DNA of 64,000 nucleotides from assembly GCA_937949945.1 (NCBI GenBank), contig CALFEQ010000120.1, forward strand, positions 1 to 64,000, given 5' to 3'. The position numbers and the translations under genes are program-made. Source of the stretch: an uncultured Myxococcales bacterium. GTDB lineage: Bacteria > Myxococcota_A > Polyangia > Polyangiales > Polyangiaceae. The notes under the pieces are model-generated. The model was given only the letters and a program-made list of their open reading frames with translations, was not told where the DNA came from and did not search any database. Below, one piece after another: positions 18,127-26,979 of this stretch. Each line of letters starts with the position of its first letter. Positions within the stretch are counted from its first letter, which is position 1.

Positions 18127-20364
18127 ATGGAAGGGTACGTAGCTCGCAAGGAGCGCTCGGCGGAAATCACCTCGGCGATCGCCGCGTGCGTCTCGCCCCC
18201 GAAGGCGCACGTCGGATGCAACGAAGTCCTCCGCGTCCTCGCGGACGCGCCCGGCGCTCGCCTCGGCGAGCTCGCCTCGCTGCCGCTCGGCGCCCTCGGT
18301 CATCGCATCGTCGCGCTCCGGTACTTCATCGCGAATGGAGCGACGTGGCTCGCCTACTTCAGTTGGGAGGAGCCGCTCCGACGCGTCTCCGCCGACGCGC
18401 CGCGACGCATCCGAGAGCTCCGGGCACGCATCGACGCCGCGCTCGAAGCGTCCGAGTCGCGACGGCCCGAGGTCGAGGCGCTGTCGCTCTCCGAGATCGC
18501 GGTGCGCCTCGAGCGTGACGCCGGCCAGACCGACGAAGGGCTCGCCGTCCTCGCCGCGATCCACCTCCGGGAGCACTGGGCGGTGTCGCTCCGCGAACGG
18601 CTGCGCAGCGAGGCCCCCACGCTGTCCGGCGAGCGGGCGCGCGTGCGCGATCTCGTCTACCTCGCCACGTACGATCTCGATCGCCTGCCTGCGACCACGG
18701 TCGGCGAAGGCGCCCTCCGGCACGTGATCGTCGCCGACAAAGGAGAGATGGGCGTACGTGCGGTGCGCACGGCGATCGCCTACGGGGCGACGCCGGTGGT
18801 CGTCTACAACGAGACCGACGACGCGTCGTCGCTCCAGGTGCGGCTCGCGGAAGCGGCCGGCGGCTTCGGCGTACCGCTGACGGGCAGCTTCCGCGAGACG
18901 TACGCGAACCCGGCACACATCGCCGAGCGCGTGATCGAGGCGTACCGCGCCCGCTTCGGCGACGACGCCGACGAGGAGCTCCGCCGCTCGGCGCTCTACC
19001 CCGGATACGGTCCGCTCGCGGAGAACGTCGCGGCCATCCAGCACTTCCGTCGGAGCGGCATCGTCTTCGTCGGCCCGACGCAAGACACCGTCGAGCAGGC
19101 GGGCGACAAGCGGAAGTTCCGCGCGCTCGCGGAGTCGATCGACCCGCGCGCGGTGACGCCGGGCGTCGTGATCGACGCGAGCGACGCGGAATCGATCGAG
19201 CGCGCGGTGCGCGAGGCGCACGCCGCCGGTCGCTTCGCGTTCCCGGGCCGCCTCAAGGCGGCCAACGGCGGCGGCGGTCGCGGTCAGGTCGTCGTGCACG
19301 AGGTCGATGCGCTGCCGTCGGCGATCCAGAGCGTCCTCGGTCAGATCACGCAGAACGGCTGGGATCCCGGAGTGATGTTCGAGCAGAACATCCCCGAGAC
19401 CGTGCACCTCGAGGTGCAGGTGGTCCGCGACCGTTACGGCAACACGCGCCACTTCGGGATGCGCGACTGCACGGAGCAGCGCGCGAGCCAGAAGATCCAG
19501 GAGGAGGCGCCGCCTGCGCTCCTCCGCGACGACCCCGCGCTCGCGGAGCGCTGCTGCTCGCTCGCGGTGCGTATCGCCGACGCCGTCGGCTACGTCGGCG
19601 CTTGCACCGTCGAGCTCATGTACAAGGACGGGCACGTGTACCTCCTCGAGATGAACACGCGCATACAGGTGGAGCATCCCGTCACCGAGCAGGCGCATCG
19701 CATTCGGACGCCGAAGGGGCTCGAGCCGCTCGACCTCGTTCGGCTCCAGCTCGAGATCGCCGCCGGCGAGCCGATCCGGTTCGCCCAAGAGGACGTCGTC
19801 GCCACCCACGTCGCGCGCGAGTACCGCATCAACGCCGAGTCGTACCGCGCCGAGCTGAAAGACGGCCGTGACGGCAAGCGCGGCCTGTTCGTGCCCAACG
19901 CCGGCGTCTTCGACGTCATCGAGATCCCCGACGGCGAGGCCGTACGTGCCCGCCTCGAGGCGGCCGGCGTGCGCGGCATCGCGGACCTGACCGTGCGCTT
20001 CGACGTCGGCTTCGAGCCCGGCGATCGGCTCCTCAACAAGGACCCGACGTTCGGGAAGCTCATCGTGGCGGTCCGCGCCGCGCCCGGCTTCGAGGCGCAG
20101 CGCTACGAGCTGCTCCGCCTCGCGTCGATCGAGGTCTTGAAGGAGACGCGCATCGAAGGACGGCAGCTCATGCCGAACGGCGCGATCATCGAGGATCGGC
20201 CGTTCGAGACGAACGTCTCCGCGCACCTCCAGATCCTCGAGAGCTCGACGATGAAGGAGCATTGCCGCGGGATCGCGCGGGGCCGCCACGTCAACTGGGT
20301 CATCGAGATGCTCCGCGCGACCACGCCGGCCGTCCCCGACGAAGCCGCGCACGTTCTCGCCTGA
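18127..20364 (+). CDS. Biotin carboxylase with a 200-residue N-terminal extension
   Basis: The 745-residue protein has an unrecognised helical N-terminal domain (about 1-195) followed by a complete biotin carboxylase: N-terminal fold (HVIVADKGEMGVRAV, replacing the usual ANRGEIA), pre-ATP-grasp segment ALYPGYGPLAEN, ATP-grasp Gly-rich loop KAANGGGGRGQ, and the active-site strand LLEMNTRIQVEHPVTE that binds metal and bicarbonate. The C-terminal carboxylase domain follows, but there is no biotinyl AMKM site, so a separate carrier protein and transferase must exist elsewhere. It carboxylates biotin with ATP and bicarbonate for some acyl-CoA or pyruvate carboxylase. The start at 18127 has GGAG upstream, and the extension has the same codon use as the rest, so it appears genuine. 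Confidence 0.85.
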   Translation: MEGYVARKERSAEITSAIAACVSPPKAHVGCNEVLRVLADAPGARLGELASLPLGALGHRIVALRYFIANGATWLAYFSWEEPLRRVSADAPRRIRELRARIDAALEASESRRPEVEALSLSEIAVRLERDAGQTDEGLAVLAAIHLREHWAVSLRERLRSEAPTLSGERARVRDLVYLATYDLDRLPATTVGEGALRHVIVADKGEMGVRAVRTAIAYGATPVVVYNETDDASSLQVRLAEAAGGFGVPLTGSFRETYANPAHIAERVIEAYRARFGDDADEELRRSALYPGYGPLAENVAAIQHFRRSGIVFVGPTQDTVEQAGDKRKFRALAESIDPRAVTPGVVIDASDAESIERAVREAHAAGRFAFPGRLKAANGGGGRGQVVVHEVDALPSAIQSVLGQITQNGWDPGVMFEQNIPETVHLEVQVVRDRYGNTRHFGMRDCTEQRASQKIQEEAPPALLRDDPALAERCCSLAVRIADAVGYVGACTVELMYKDGHVYLLEMNTRIQVEHPVTEQAHRIRTPKGLEPLDLVRLQLEIAAGEPIRFAQEDVVATHVAREYRINAESYRAELKDGRDGKRGLFVPNAGVFDVIEIPDGEAVRARLEAAGVRGIADLTVRFDVGFEPGDRLLNKDPTFGKLIVAVRAAPGFEAQRYELLRLASIEVLKETRIEGRQLMPNGAIIEDRPFETNVSAHLQILESSTMKEHCRGIARGRHVNWVIEMLRATTPAVPDEAAHVLA

Positions 20365-20450
20365 TCGGCGCTCCTCGAGCGGCTCTTTGCCCACTTCGCG
20401 CGCCGCGCCGGCTGCGAGGCACGATACGATACGTGACTCGGAGGAGCTGT

Positions 20451-23003
20451 ATGCGCCGAAAGGGCTGGGTCTTCGGTTGCGTCTCGTTGTCGATGGCGTT
20501 GGGGTGGGCGATCGGATGTGGTGGGTCCGGGTTGACCGTCTCCGCAGACGACGACGACGGCGGCAGCTCCGCCCAGCCACCGACGTTCGGCAGCAGCGAG
20601 GGCGGCGTCGACGACGCGTCGAGAGGGCTCGACTGCGACGCCGGCTGTCCGGACGGCTTCGTCTGCGTCGCAGGCAAGTGCCTGCCTCCGCAGGGACCGT
20701 GCACGCCGGGCGGAGGAGCCGACGGCGGCACGACCTGCCGGTACGACACGTACTGCGATACGGCCACGGGGACGTGCGTCCCGTTCGGGCCGGGCGAGAA
20801 CGATCCGACCTGCCATCAGATCGCGGTACCCGGGAACTTCGCGCCGAAGATCAAGTGCGAGTTCCCGACCGCGATCCCCATCCCGGACGATCCGTTCCCG
20901 AACCACGTCGACGTCCAGGCGACGCCGATCGTGGTCCGCTTCGGCACGGCGACTCCGTCGATCATCGCACCGTTCACCGAGCCCGTGGCGGGCAGCTACA
21001 CGGAGGACCGCGGCGTGCTCCGCATCCTGCGAGGGACCGACTGCACGCAGGAGGCGGTCCTCGGCGGCGTCGACCTCGACGGCGACTCGCAAGTCGACTG
21101 GTTCCGCTCCTCGTCGCCCGTCGCCGTCGGCGACCTCGACGGCGACGGCTTGCCGGAGATCGTCGCCTTCATGTCGAGCGGCCCGGACATCAACGAGACG
21201 CTGATGGCCTTCACGCGCAAGAGCGGAACGTGGGCTCCGCTCTGGGATCCGCCGAAGGCGACGACCAACGGGACCACGATCTTCAAGGCAAGCGTCCCGA
21301 GCGTGAATTCGAGCGGCAGAGGAAACTGGGGCTCACCGAGCATCCACGACCTGGACGACGACGGCTTCCCCGAGATCATCCGCGAGGGCTGGGTCTTCGA
21401 CGGACGGACGGGCAGGCTTCGCGCGTCGCCGCCGGCCAACTACCAGAGCTACTCCTCGGGGATGCACCCGGTGCTCGCGAACCTCGACGACGACCCGAAG
21501 ATCGAGATGACGAACGGCGCGCGCGTCTGGGAGTTCGACGGCGCCAACGACAGGTGGGTCGAGGAGACCTACTACAGCCAGACGCAGACGAGCCCGGCGG
21601 GCTGGACGGCCGTCGCCGATTTCGATCCCGTCCCGGGGACGACGCAGGTGCCCGAGATCGCCGTCGTCTCGAACAACAACCTCTCGATCTTCAAGCTCGA
21701 TCACTCGCTCTTCATGAACATGAGCGTGTCCGTGCCGGGCGGCGGCGGTGGCCCGCCGACGATCGCCGACTTCGACGGCGACGGGCTGCCCGAGGTCGGC
21801 GTCGCCGGGCAGGCCTTCTACACGGTCTTCGATCCCGACTGCCAGGAGACGCCGCGGCCGGGGGGGAAGTGCGAGAGCCGTAACCATTGCGATCACGTCG
21901 CCGGCGGTCAGTGCCCCGACAAGATCCTCTGGTCGCGCGCGACGCAGGACCACTCGTCGAACCGAACGGGCAGCTCCGTGTTCGACTTCGAGGCCGACGG
22001 GAAGGCCGAAGTCGTCTACGCGGACGAGTGCTTCACGCGCTTCTATTCGGGGACCGACGGGACCGTGAAGTTCTCCCGCTACCGGTCCTCGTGCACCTGG
22101 AACGAGAACCCCATCATCGTCGACGTCGACGGCGACTTCCGCGCCGAGCTCGTCGTGCCGAGCAACACCGCCTGCGGGCCGATCGGCGTCGGGCAAACGT
22201 GCAAAGAGACCACCGCGAATCCGAAGGGCCAGCTCGAGCCCGGGACGCGCATCGACTCGCAGTTCGCGGGGCTCCGATGCCTGGAGAACTCCGACTGCGT
22301 GTCGAACGTTTGCGACGAAGGCTTCTGTCGCTGCGTCACGAGCGCGGATTGCTGCCCGGACAAGGACGATGCGAAGTGCGAAGACTTCGGCACGATGTGC
22401 GCGAATCCGCCCGCGGGCACGCCGGGCACGGGCAAGACGTGCCGCGCGAACCACCCGCGCGCGACCCAGGGCATCCGCGTGTACGAGGACGCGGCGGATC
22501 GCTGGGTGCGCTCCCGGATGATCTGGAACCAGCACGCCTATGCGGTGACCAACGTCAACGAGGACGGCACCATCCCGAAGTCGAGCGCGTGGGCGAAGAA
22601 CTGGACGGATCCCACGCTGAACAACTTCCGACAGAACGTCCCGGGGACGGCGAACGCCCTCGACATCGGAGATCTCACGGCGCAGGCGTCGGCGAGCTTC
22701 GTGTGTAGGGACGGCGCGGCGACGCTGGCGACGCCGGTGTGCAACCGAGGCACGGCCCCCGTCGGCGCGGGTGTCAGCGTCGGGTTCTACTGGAACTCCA
22801 CGAAGGTGTGCGGGACGAAGACGACCGGCGTGCTCGCGCCCGGGCAGTGCGAGACCGTCTCGTGCGTCTGGAGCTCGCCGCCAGGGAGCGGCGCCGGCGC
22901 CGACGTCGCCGTCGTTCCGAACGACGACGACGCGCTCACGCAGTGCAATCCGCACAACGATCACGGGCTCGTCGTGGGCGTCCTCTGCCCTGGCGTGAAG
23001 TGA
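20451..23003 (+). CDS. Large FG-GAP/VCBS-repeat lipoprotein
   Basis: The 850-residue product has a signal peptide with lipobox AIGCGG (about residue 24) after GGAGGAGCTGT, a strong ribosome binding site. An acidic Gly/Ser linker is followed by Cys-rich segments (CPDGFVCVAGKCLPP; also near residues 615-650) resembling EGF-like knots, and by at least five Asp-rich FG-GAP-type calcium loops (DLDGDSQVDW, DLDGDGLPEI, DLDDDGFPEI, DFDGDGLPEV, DVDGDFRAEL), as in integrin-like beta-propellers. The C-terminal 120 residues look like a CARDB/beta-sandwich domain. It is probably a surface-displayed adhesion or binding protein. The next gene begins in its stop codon. Confidence 0.85.
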   Translation: MRRKGWVFGCVSLSMALGWAIGCGGSGLTVSADDDDGGSSAQPPTFGSSEGGVDDASRGLDCDAGCPDGFVCVAGKCLPPQGPCTPGGGADGGTTCRYDTYCDTATGTCVPFGPGENDPTCHQIAVPGNFAPKIKCEFPTAIPIPDDPFPNHVDVQATPIVVRFGTATPSIIAPFTEPVAGSYTEDRGVLRILRGTDCTQEAVLGGVDLDGDSQVDWFRSSSPVAVGDLDGDGLPEIVAFMSSGPDINETLMAFTRKSGTWAPLWDPPKATTNGTTIFKASVPSVNSSGRGNWGSPSIHDLDDDGFPEIIREGWVFDGRTGRLRASPPANYQSYSSGMHPVLANLDDDPKIEMTNGARVWEFDGANDRWVEETYYSQTQTSPAGWTAVADFDPVPGTTQVPEIAVVSNNNLSIFKLDHSLFMNMSVSVPGGGGGPPTIADFDGDGLPEVGVAGQAFYTVFDPDCQETPRPGGKCESRNHCDHVAGGQCPDKILWSRATQDHSSNRTGSSVFDFEADGKAEVVYADECFTRFYSGTDGTVKFSRYRSSCTWNENPIIVDVDGDFRAELVVPSNTACGPIGVGQTCKETTANPKGQLEPGTRIDSQFAGLRCLENSDCVSNVCDEGFCRCVTSADCCPDKDDAKCEDFGTMCANPPAGTPGTGKTCRANHPRATQGIRVYEDAADRWVRSRMIWNQHAYAVTNVNEDGTIPKSSAWAKNWTDPTLNNFRQNVPGTANALDIGDLTAQASASFVCRDGAATLATPVCNRGTAPVGAGVSVGFYWNSTKVCGTKTTGVLAPGQCETVSCVWSSPPGSGAGADVAVVPNDDDALTQCNPHNDHGLVVGVLCPGVK

Positions 23004-23596
23004 GCTCGCCGCAGACGCTGAGCGAGGAGGAGCGGAGGATCGTCGCCTTCTGGGGAGCGGACTGCGCCGAGCGGGTGCTCGGCTTGTTCGAAGCGGAGGC
23101 GCCCGATCGAACCGGTCCGCGAGACGCCATCGCTCGGGCGCGCGCCTTCGCGCGTGGTGAGCTCGCCACCGCACGCGCGATCCGCCTCCGCTTCGCGGGC
23201 GGTAGCTCGGCGCGCGACGTCAGCCCTCCGGCGGCGGCTGCCGCCCGAGCGGCGGGGCAAGCCGCGAGCATCGCTCACATGGGAGCGCACGCCTTGGGCG
23301 CTGCAGCCTACGCGGCCAAGGCAGCGGGCCTCGCGGCACCCGATCCGTCGAAGGCCATCCGCGAAGAGATCCGCTGGCAGCTCCGCCACATGTCCGCGGC
23401 GACGAAGGCCGCCCTGCGCAAGCTGCCGCCGGTCGGTGAGAGCACCTCCGGTCCGCTCGGGCCGGGGCTCCTCGCGTTCGGTCTCCTCGGCGCGATCATC
23501 CGAGAGATCCAGGCGAGCCTGGCGGACCCTCGCCACTCGCTCCGCGAGGAGTGGCCAACCGATGGGCGAGAGCGAACGCGGCCCCGGAAGCGGTAG
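23000..23596 (+). CDS. Imm5-like putative immunity protein
   Basis: The 198-residue protein starts at the GTG of a GTGA overlap with the FG-GAP lipoprotein stop, so its translation is coupled to it. It is all-helical with Ala-rich stretches and resembles the putative immunity family called Imm5-like: an N-terminal RRIVAFWGADCAERVLGLFE helix, AIARARAFARGE, then AARAAGQAASIAHMGAHALG and a Tyr/Ala-rich helix AAAYAAKAAG. The family name comes from association with polymorphic toxins in some genomes; its biochemical role is unknown. No toxin domain is seen in the upstream lipoprotein. No signal peptide, so cytoplasmic. Confidence 0.55.
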   Translation: MSSPQTLSEEERRIVAFWGADCAERVLGLFEAEAPDRTGPRDAIARARAFARGELATARAIRLRFAGGSSARDVSPPAAAAARAAGQAASIAHMGAHALGAAAYAAKAAGLAAPDPSKAIREEIRWQLRHMSAATKAALRKLPPVGESTSGPLGPGLLAFGLLGAIIREIQASLADPRHSLREEWPTDGRERTRPRKR

Positions 23597-23615
23597 AGGG
23601 AGCGCGACTCGGCGC

Positions 23616-24584
23616 TCACCGGAACAACGCAGCGAGATGGGACGGCAGCGCTTCCGGCGCACCGACGAGCAGCGGCTCCATCGGCGCCGACGAGAGCGTG
23701 TGCCAGTAGAGGACGACGCGCTCTTTCGCGCGCGCCAGGTCGAGCGCGCATGCGAACGCCTTCGCCGTGTACGTGACGTCGAGGGTCACCCCGGCGCGCT
23801 CGGCTTCGCGCGCCGCCGCCTCGCCTTCGCGTGTCGAGTGCCCGTACCCTCTTCCGAGCCAGCGCTTGTCGACCTCGATTCGCGCGATCGCTCGGCCTCG
23901 AGCGCCGCGCGAGAGGCCGACGAGCTCGGCGGTCTTCGCGGCCACGCGCCGGGCCATCGCGCCGAGGACGGCGACGGGCTGCGAGATCGCGACGCCGACG
24001 ACGCGCGTGCGCATCCCCGCGAGCTCGAGCCCCACGGCGAGGCCCGCGGCGGTGCCGCCGGATCCCATTGCGACGACCACGACGTCGGGCTCCGGCATCG
24101 CGCCCTCCGCGACCTGGACCGCGAGCTCCTTCGCGGCCTCGACGAAGCCGAGCGATCCGAGCGCGTTCGATCCGCCGAGCGGGACGAAGTACGCATCTCT
24201 GCCGAGACGGCTCGCGACGACCGCGGGCGCCGCAGGCCACGACGACGCGACAGTCGCGCGCAACCCTTGCGCGAGCGCCGCGCGGAGGTTCTGCCGCGCG
24301 TGCTCGCTCGACGGCTGAGGCACGAGCACCGCCTCGACCGTGAAGCCCTCCCGCTTGCCGTACAACGCGGTCGCCACGACCTGATGGCTGCCTGCGGCGC
24401 CCAGCGTCAGGAGGCGCGTCTTGCCGGCCGCACGAGCGCCGCCGAGCAGGTGCTCCAGCTTGCGAACTTTGTTGCCGCCGTACAGATCCGAGACGCGATC
24501 GTCCCTCTTTATCCACAGGCCGGCGGCGCCGAAGTGCTGGATCGGCGTGGGGTAAGCTCCGATGCGAATCGGGGTGGGCATCAT
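23616..24584 (-). CDS. PLP enzyme of the D-cysteine desulfhydrase / ACC deaminase family
   Basis: The 323-residue enzyme should act on D-cysteine or a related D-amino acid, or on aminocyclopropane carboxylate, with pyridoxal phosphate. It has the fold-II opening YPTPIQHF, LWIKRDD, and GGNKVRKLEHLL where the Lys holds PLP, then GAAGSHQV for cofactor/substrate binding and the Gly-rich phosphate loop MGSGGTAAGL. The ATG at 24584 is chosen over an in-frame ATG at 24623 because GAGGA precedes it by about 7 bases and it fits the family N-terminus (TPIRIGAYPTPIQ). Substrate specificity is undetermined. It is divergent from glnB. Confidence 0.85.
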   Translation of the reverse strand: MMPTPIRIGAYPTPIQHFGAAGLWIKRDDRVSDLYGGNKVRKLEHLLGGARAAGKTRLLTLGAAGSHQVVATALYGKREGFTVEAVLVPQPSSEHARQNLRAALAQGLRATVASSWPAAPAVVASRLGRDAYFVPLGGSNALGSLGFVEAAKELAVQVAEGAMPEPDVVVVAMGSGGTAAGLAVGLELAGMRTRVVGVAISQPVAVLGAMARRVAAKTAELVGLSRGARGRAIARIEVDKRWLGRGYGHSTREGEAAAREAERAGVTLDVTYTAKAFACALDLARAKERVVLYWHTLSSAPMEPLLVGAPEALPSHLAALFR

Positions 24585-24777
24585 CCGGCCGTCCTCGGGA
24601 GCGCACGACGAAGTTTCGAGCATCTTCTAGGCGGAAACATTTCCGAAACGCTCTCCGAGCAAAAGAAGAGGGGCCGGGTGGCAGGAAAGCCCTTGGCAGC
24701 CTCGTGCGCCGGGTGTCTGATGACGGCCCGTCGAAGGACCGCAAACGACTTCACCGGAACCCCGACCGAAGCCACCC

Positions 24778-25116
24778 ATGAAGAAGATCGAGGCCATCAT
24801 CAAACCGTTCAAGCTCGACGAGGTCAAAGACGCCCTGAGCGAGGTCGGCGTGCAAGGGATGACCGTGACCGAAGTCAAAGGCTTCGGCCGCACGGGCGGT
24901 AAGAAAGAGGTCTATCGGGGCTCGGCGTACGTCGTCGACTTCGTGCCGAAGGTGAAGATCGAGATCGTCGTGCCCGACGAGCTCGTCCACGACGTCCTCG
25001 ACGCGATCGAGAAGAGCGCGAAGACCGGACGCATCGGCGACGGGAAGATCTTCGTCTCGCCGATCGAAGAGGCGGTGCGCATCCGCACCGGCGAACGCGG
25101 CAAGGACGCGATCTGA
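24778..25116 (+). CDS. glnB: Nitrogen regulatory protein P-II
   Basis: This 112-residue trimeric signal protein senses 2-oxoglutarate and ATP/ADP and tunes glutamine synthetase and nitrogen transcription. It opens with KKIEAIIKPFKLDEVKDAL; the T-loop carries Tyr51 (in EVYRGSAYVVDF), the residue uridylylated in proteobacterial GlnB, and the B-loop TGRIGDGKIFV and C-terminal RIRTGERGKDAI are intact. Within the T-loop, TGGKKE replaces the more common QKGHTE. It precedes glnA by 81 bp on the same strand, the usual operon. No sigma-54 site with correct GG-N10-GC spacing was found upstream. Confidence 0.97.
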   Translation: MKKIEAIIKPFKLDEVKDALSEVGVQGMTVTEVKGFGRTGGKKEVYRGSAYVVDFVPKVKIEIVVPDELVHDVLDAIEKSAKTGRIGDGKIFVSPIEEAVRIRTGERGKDAI

Positions 25117-25197
25117 GCACGAGCCCTCCCTCGGCCCAGGGGGAACGAACGAAGAGTGATGGGCTCCTCACGGGGGCCTCGGAAAGCAAGGAAAGCC

Positions 25198-26613
25198 ATG
25201 AAGCCGAAGGAAGTCATCGAGCTCGCTCACAAGAACGACGTCAAGTTCATCGACCTCAAGTTCATCGACTTCCCGGGCGTGTGGCAGCACACGACGGTCC
25301 CGGTCTCGAGGCTCGATGAGGCGCTGTTCGAGGACGGCATCCAGTTCGACGGCTCGTCGGTGCGTGGATGGCAGCCCATCAACGCCTCCGACATGACCAT
25401 GATCCCGGATCCGGAGACGGCGAAGCTCGATCCGTTCTTCGCGCACCCGACGCTGTCGCTCGTCTGCAGCGTCTACGATCCGATCACGAAGCAGCCTTAC
25501 TCGCGCGACCCGCGCCACATCGCGAAGAAGGCCGAGGCGTACCTCCGCCAGAGCGGGATCGCCGACACGTCGTTCTTCGGCCCCGAGGCGGAGTTCTTCC
25601 TCTTCGACGACGTGCGCTTCGATCACACGAAGCCGAACGAGGGCTACTACTACCTCGACAGCATCGAGGGCGCGTGGAACACGGGCCGCGAGGAGTACCC
25701 GAACCTCGGCTACAAGACGCGCCACAAGGAGGGCTACTTCCCCGTCCCGCCGACGGACACGCTCGCGAACGTCCGCCAGGAGATCATGCTCCAGCTCCAG
25801 GCCTCGGGCATCGAGGTCGAGGTCGGCCACCACGAGGTCGCCTCGGGCGGCCAGTGCGAGATCGGCATGCGGTTCGCGCGCCTCTTGCCGTGCGCCGATC
25901 AGCTCATGTGGTTCAAGTACGTGGTGAAGAACGTCGCCCGCAAGCACGGCAAGGCGGCGACGTTCATGCCGAAGCCGCTCTTCGGCGACAACGGGTCGGG
26001 CATGCACTGCCACCAGTCGCTGTGGAAGGAGGGCAAGCCGCTCTTCGCCGGTGACGGCTATGCGGGGCTCTCGCAGACGGCGCTCTATTACATCGGCGGC
26101 ATCATCAAGCACGCCAAGTCGCTGGCCGCGTTCACGAACCCGACGACGAACAGCTATCGCCGCCTCGTCCCGGGCTTCGAGGCGCCGGTCAACCTCGCCT
26201 ACTCGAGCCGCAACCGCTCCGCGTCGGTCCGCATCCCGATCACGGGGCCGAACCCGAAGGGGCGTCGCATCGAGGTGCGGTTCCCGGATCCGAGCTGCAA
26301 CCCGTACCTCGCGTTCAGCGCGATGATGCTCGCCGGCATCGACGGCATCCAGAACAAGATCGACCCGGGCGATCCGCTCGACAAGGACATCTACTCGCTC
26401 AGCCCCGAGGAGCTGAAGAACGTCCCGCACATGCCGGGGTCGCTCGAGGAGGCCCTCGACGCGCTGGAGAAGGACCACGAGTACCTCCTCCGCGGCGACG
26501 TCTTCACGAAGGACGCCATCTTCGAGTGGCTCGATTACAAGCGCCAGCGCGAGCTGACCCCGATCCGCATGCGTCCGACGCCGCACGAGTTCTACCTGTA
26601 CTTCGACATCTGA
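25198..26613 (+). CDS. glnA: Glutamine synthetase, type I
   Basis: The 471-residue dodecameric enzyme makes glutamine from glutamate, ammonia and ATP. Typical segments are FDGSSVRGWQPINASDM, the metal-binding FGPEAEFFLFD, the NGSGMHCHQS loop, the ATP-site segment around RNRSASVRIP, and the flexible loop. The adenylylation Tyr is present in KDIYSLSPEELKNVP, so activity is likely to be regulated by reversible adenylylation. The start at 25198 (after GGAAAGCC) is preferred to the upstream in-frame ATG at 25159. It follows glnB, and a strong hairpin follows its stop. Confidence 0.97.
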   Translation: MKPKEVIELAHKNDVKFIDLKFIDFPGVWQHTTVPVSRLDEALFEDGIQFDGSSVRGWQPINASDMTMIPDPETAKLDPFFAHPTLSLVCSVYDPITKQPYSRDPRHIAKKAEAYLRQSGIADTSFFGPEAEFFLFDDVRFDHTKPNEGYYYLDSIEGAWNTGREEYPNLGYKTRHKEGYFPVPPTDTLANVRQEIMLQLQASGIEVEVGHHEVASGGQCEIGMRFARLLPCADQLMWFKYVVKNVARKHGKAATFMPKPLFGDNGSGMHCHQSLWKEGKPLFAGDGYAGLSQTALYYIGGIIKHAKSLAAFTNPTTNSYRRLVPGFEAPVNLAYSSRNRSASVRIPITGPNPKGRRIEVRFPDPSCNPYLAFSAMMLAGIDGIQNKIDPGDPLDKDIYSLSPEELKNVPHMPGSLEEALDALEKDHEYLLRGDVFTKDAIFEWLDYKRQRELTPIRMRPTPHEFYLYFDI

Positions 26614-26636
26614 TCCCGTCCCGGATCGCCTCATCT

Positions 26637-26673
26637 GCGGGCGCGCTGCGTCTCCCGAGACGCGCGCGCCCGC
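26637..26673 (+). terminator. Hairpin after glnA
   Basis: A GC-rich inverted repeat with about 17 bp of stem (left arm 26637-26654, right arm 26657-26673, one T bulge, CC loop) starts 24 bp after the glnA stop. No T-run follows, so it may be a factor-assisted terminator or a 3'-end stabiliser. Confidence 0.55.
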
Positions 26674-26979
26674 GCGCATTTCGGCCCCTCGTCGGGCGCC
26701 GCTGCACGTCCTGACCGCGACGGCGATCTTCCTCGCCGCTCTTCGCGGCTCGGCGGCGGCACGAGCACGCGTCGACGCGGGCGCACGGCGCCACCGCGCG
26801 CGCTCGCCCATGACGTTCGTCGACGAGCGTGGCGAAGCTCCTCGCTCGGCGCGCGCGCTCCGCCGCGAGCGTGGAACGCACGCGCCCGGAATCACGGCGC
26901 AGCTTCGGACGAGACCGCGCGGGAACGCGACGTGAAGAGGGCGCGAGCGGCCCACCTGTCGCTGGAGGCTCGTCGCACC
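26674..26979. other. Gap without a recognisable gene
   Basis: About 306 bp between the glnA hairpin and the small metalloprotease-like gene. The sequence is extremely GC-rich with many CGCG steps. I see no gene, RNA or repeat; the promoter for the gene at 26980 should be here but cannot be located with confidence. Confidence 0.5.

Noticed and set aside
17839..20580. A 913-residue minus-strand open frame opposite the biotin carboxylase gene.
   Set aside because: It is Arg/Asp/Glu/Leu-rich without domain signatures and is a mirror frame of a well-supported gene; long spurious frames are expected at this GC content.
24640..24777. TGGCAGG...TTGGCA upstream of glnB looking like a sigma-54 promoter.
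   Set aside because: The GG and GC dinucleotides are not separated by 10 bases, so the spacing is wrong.
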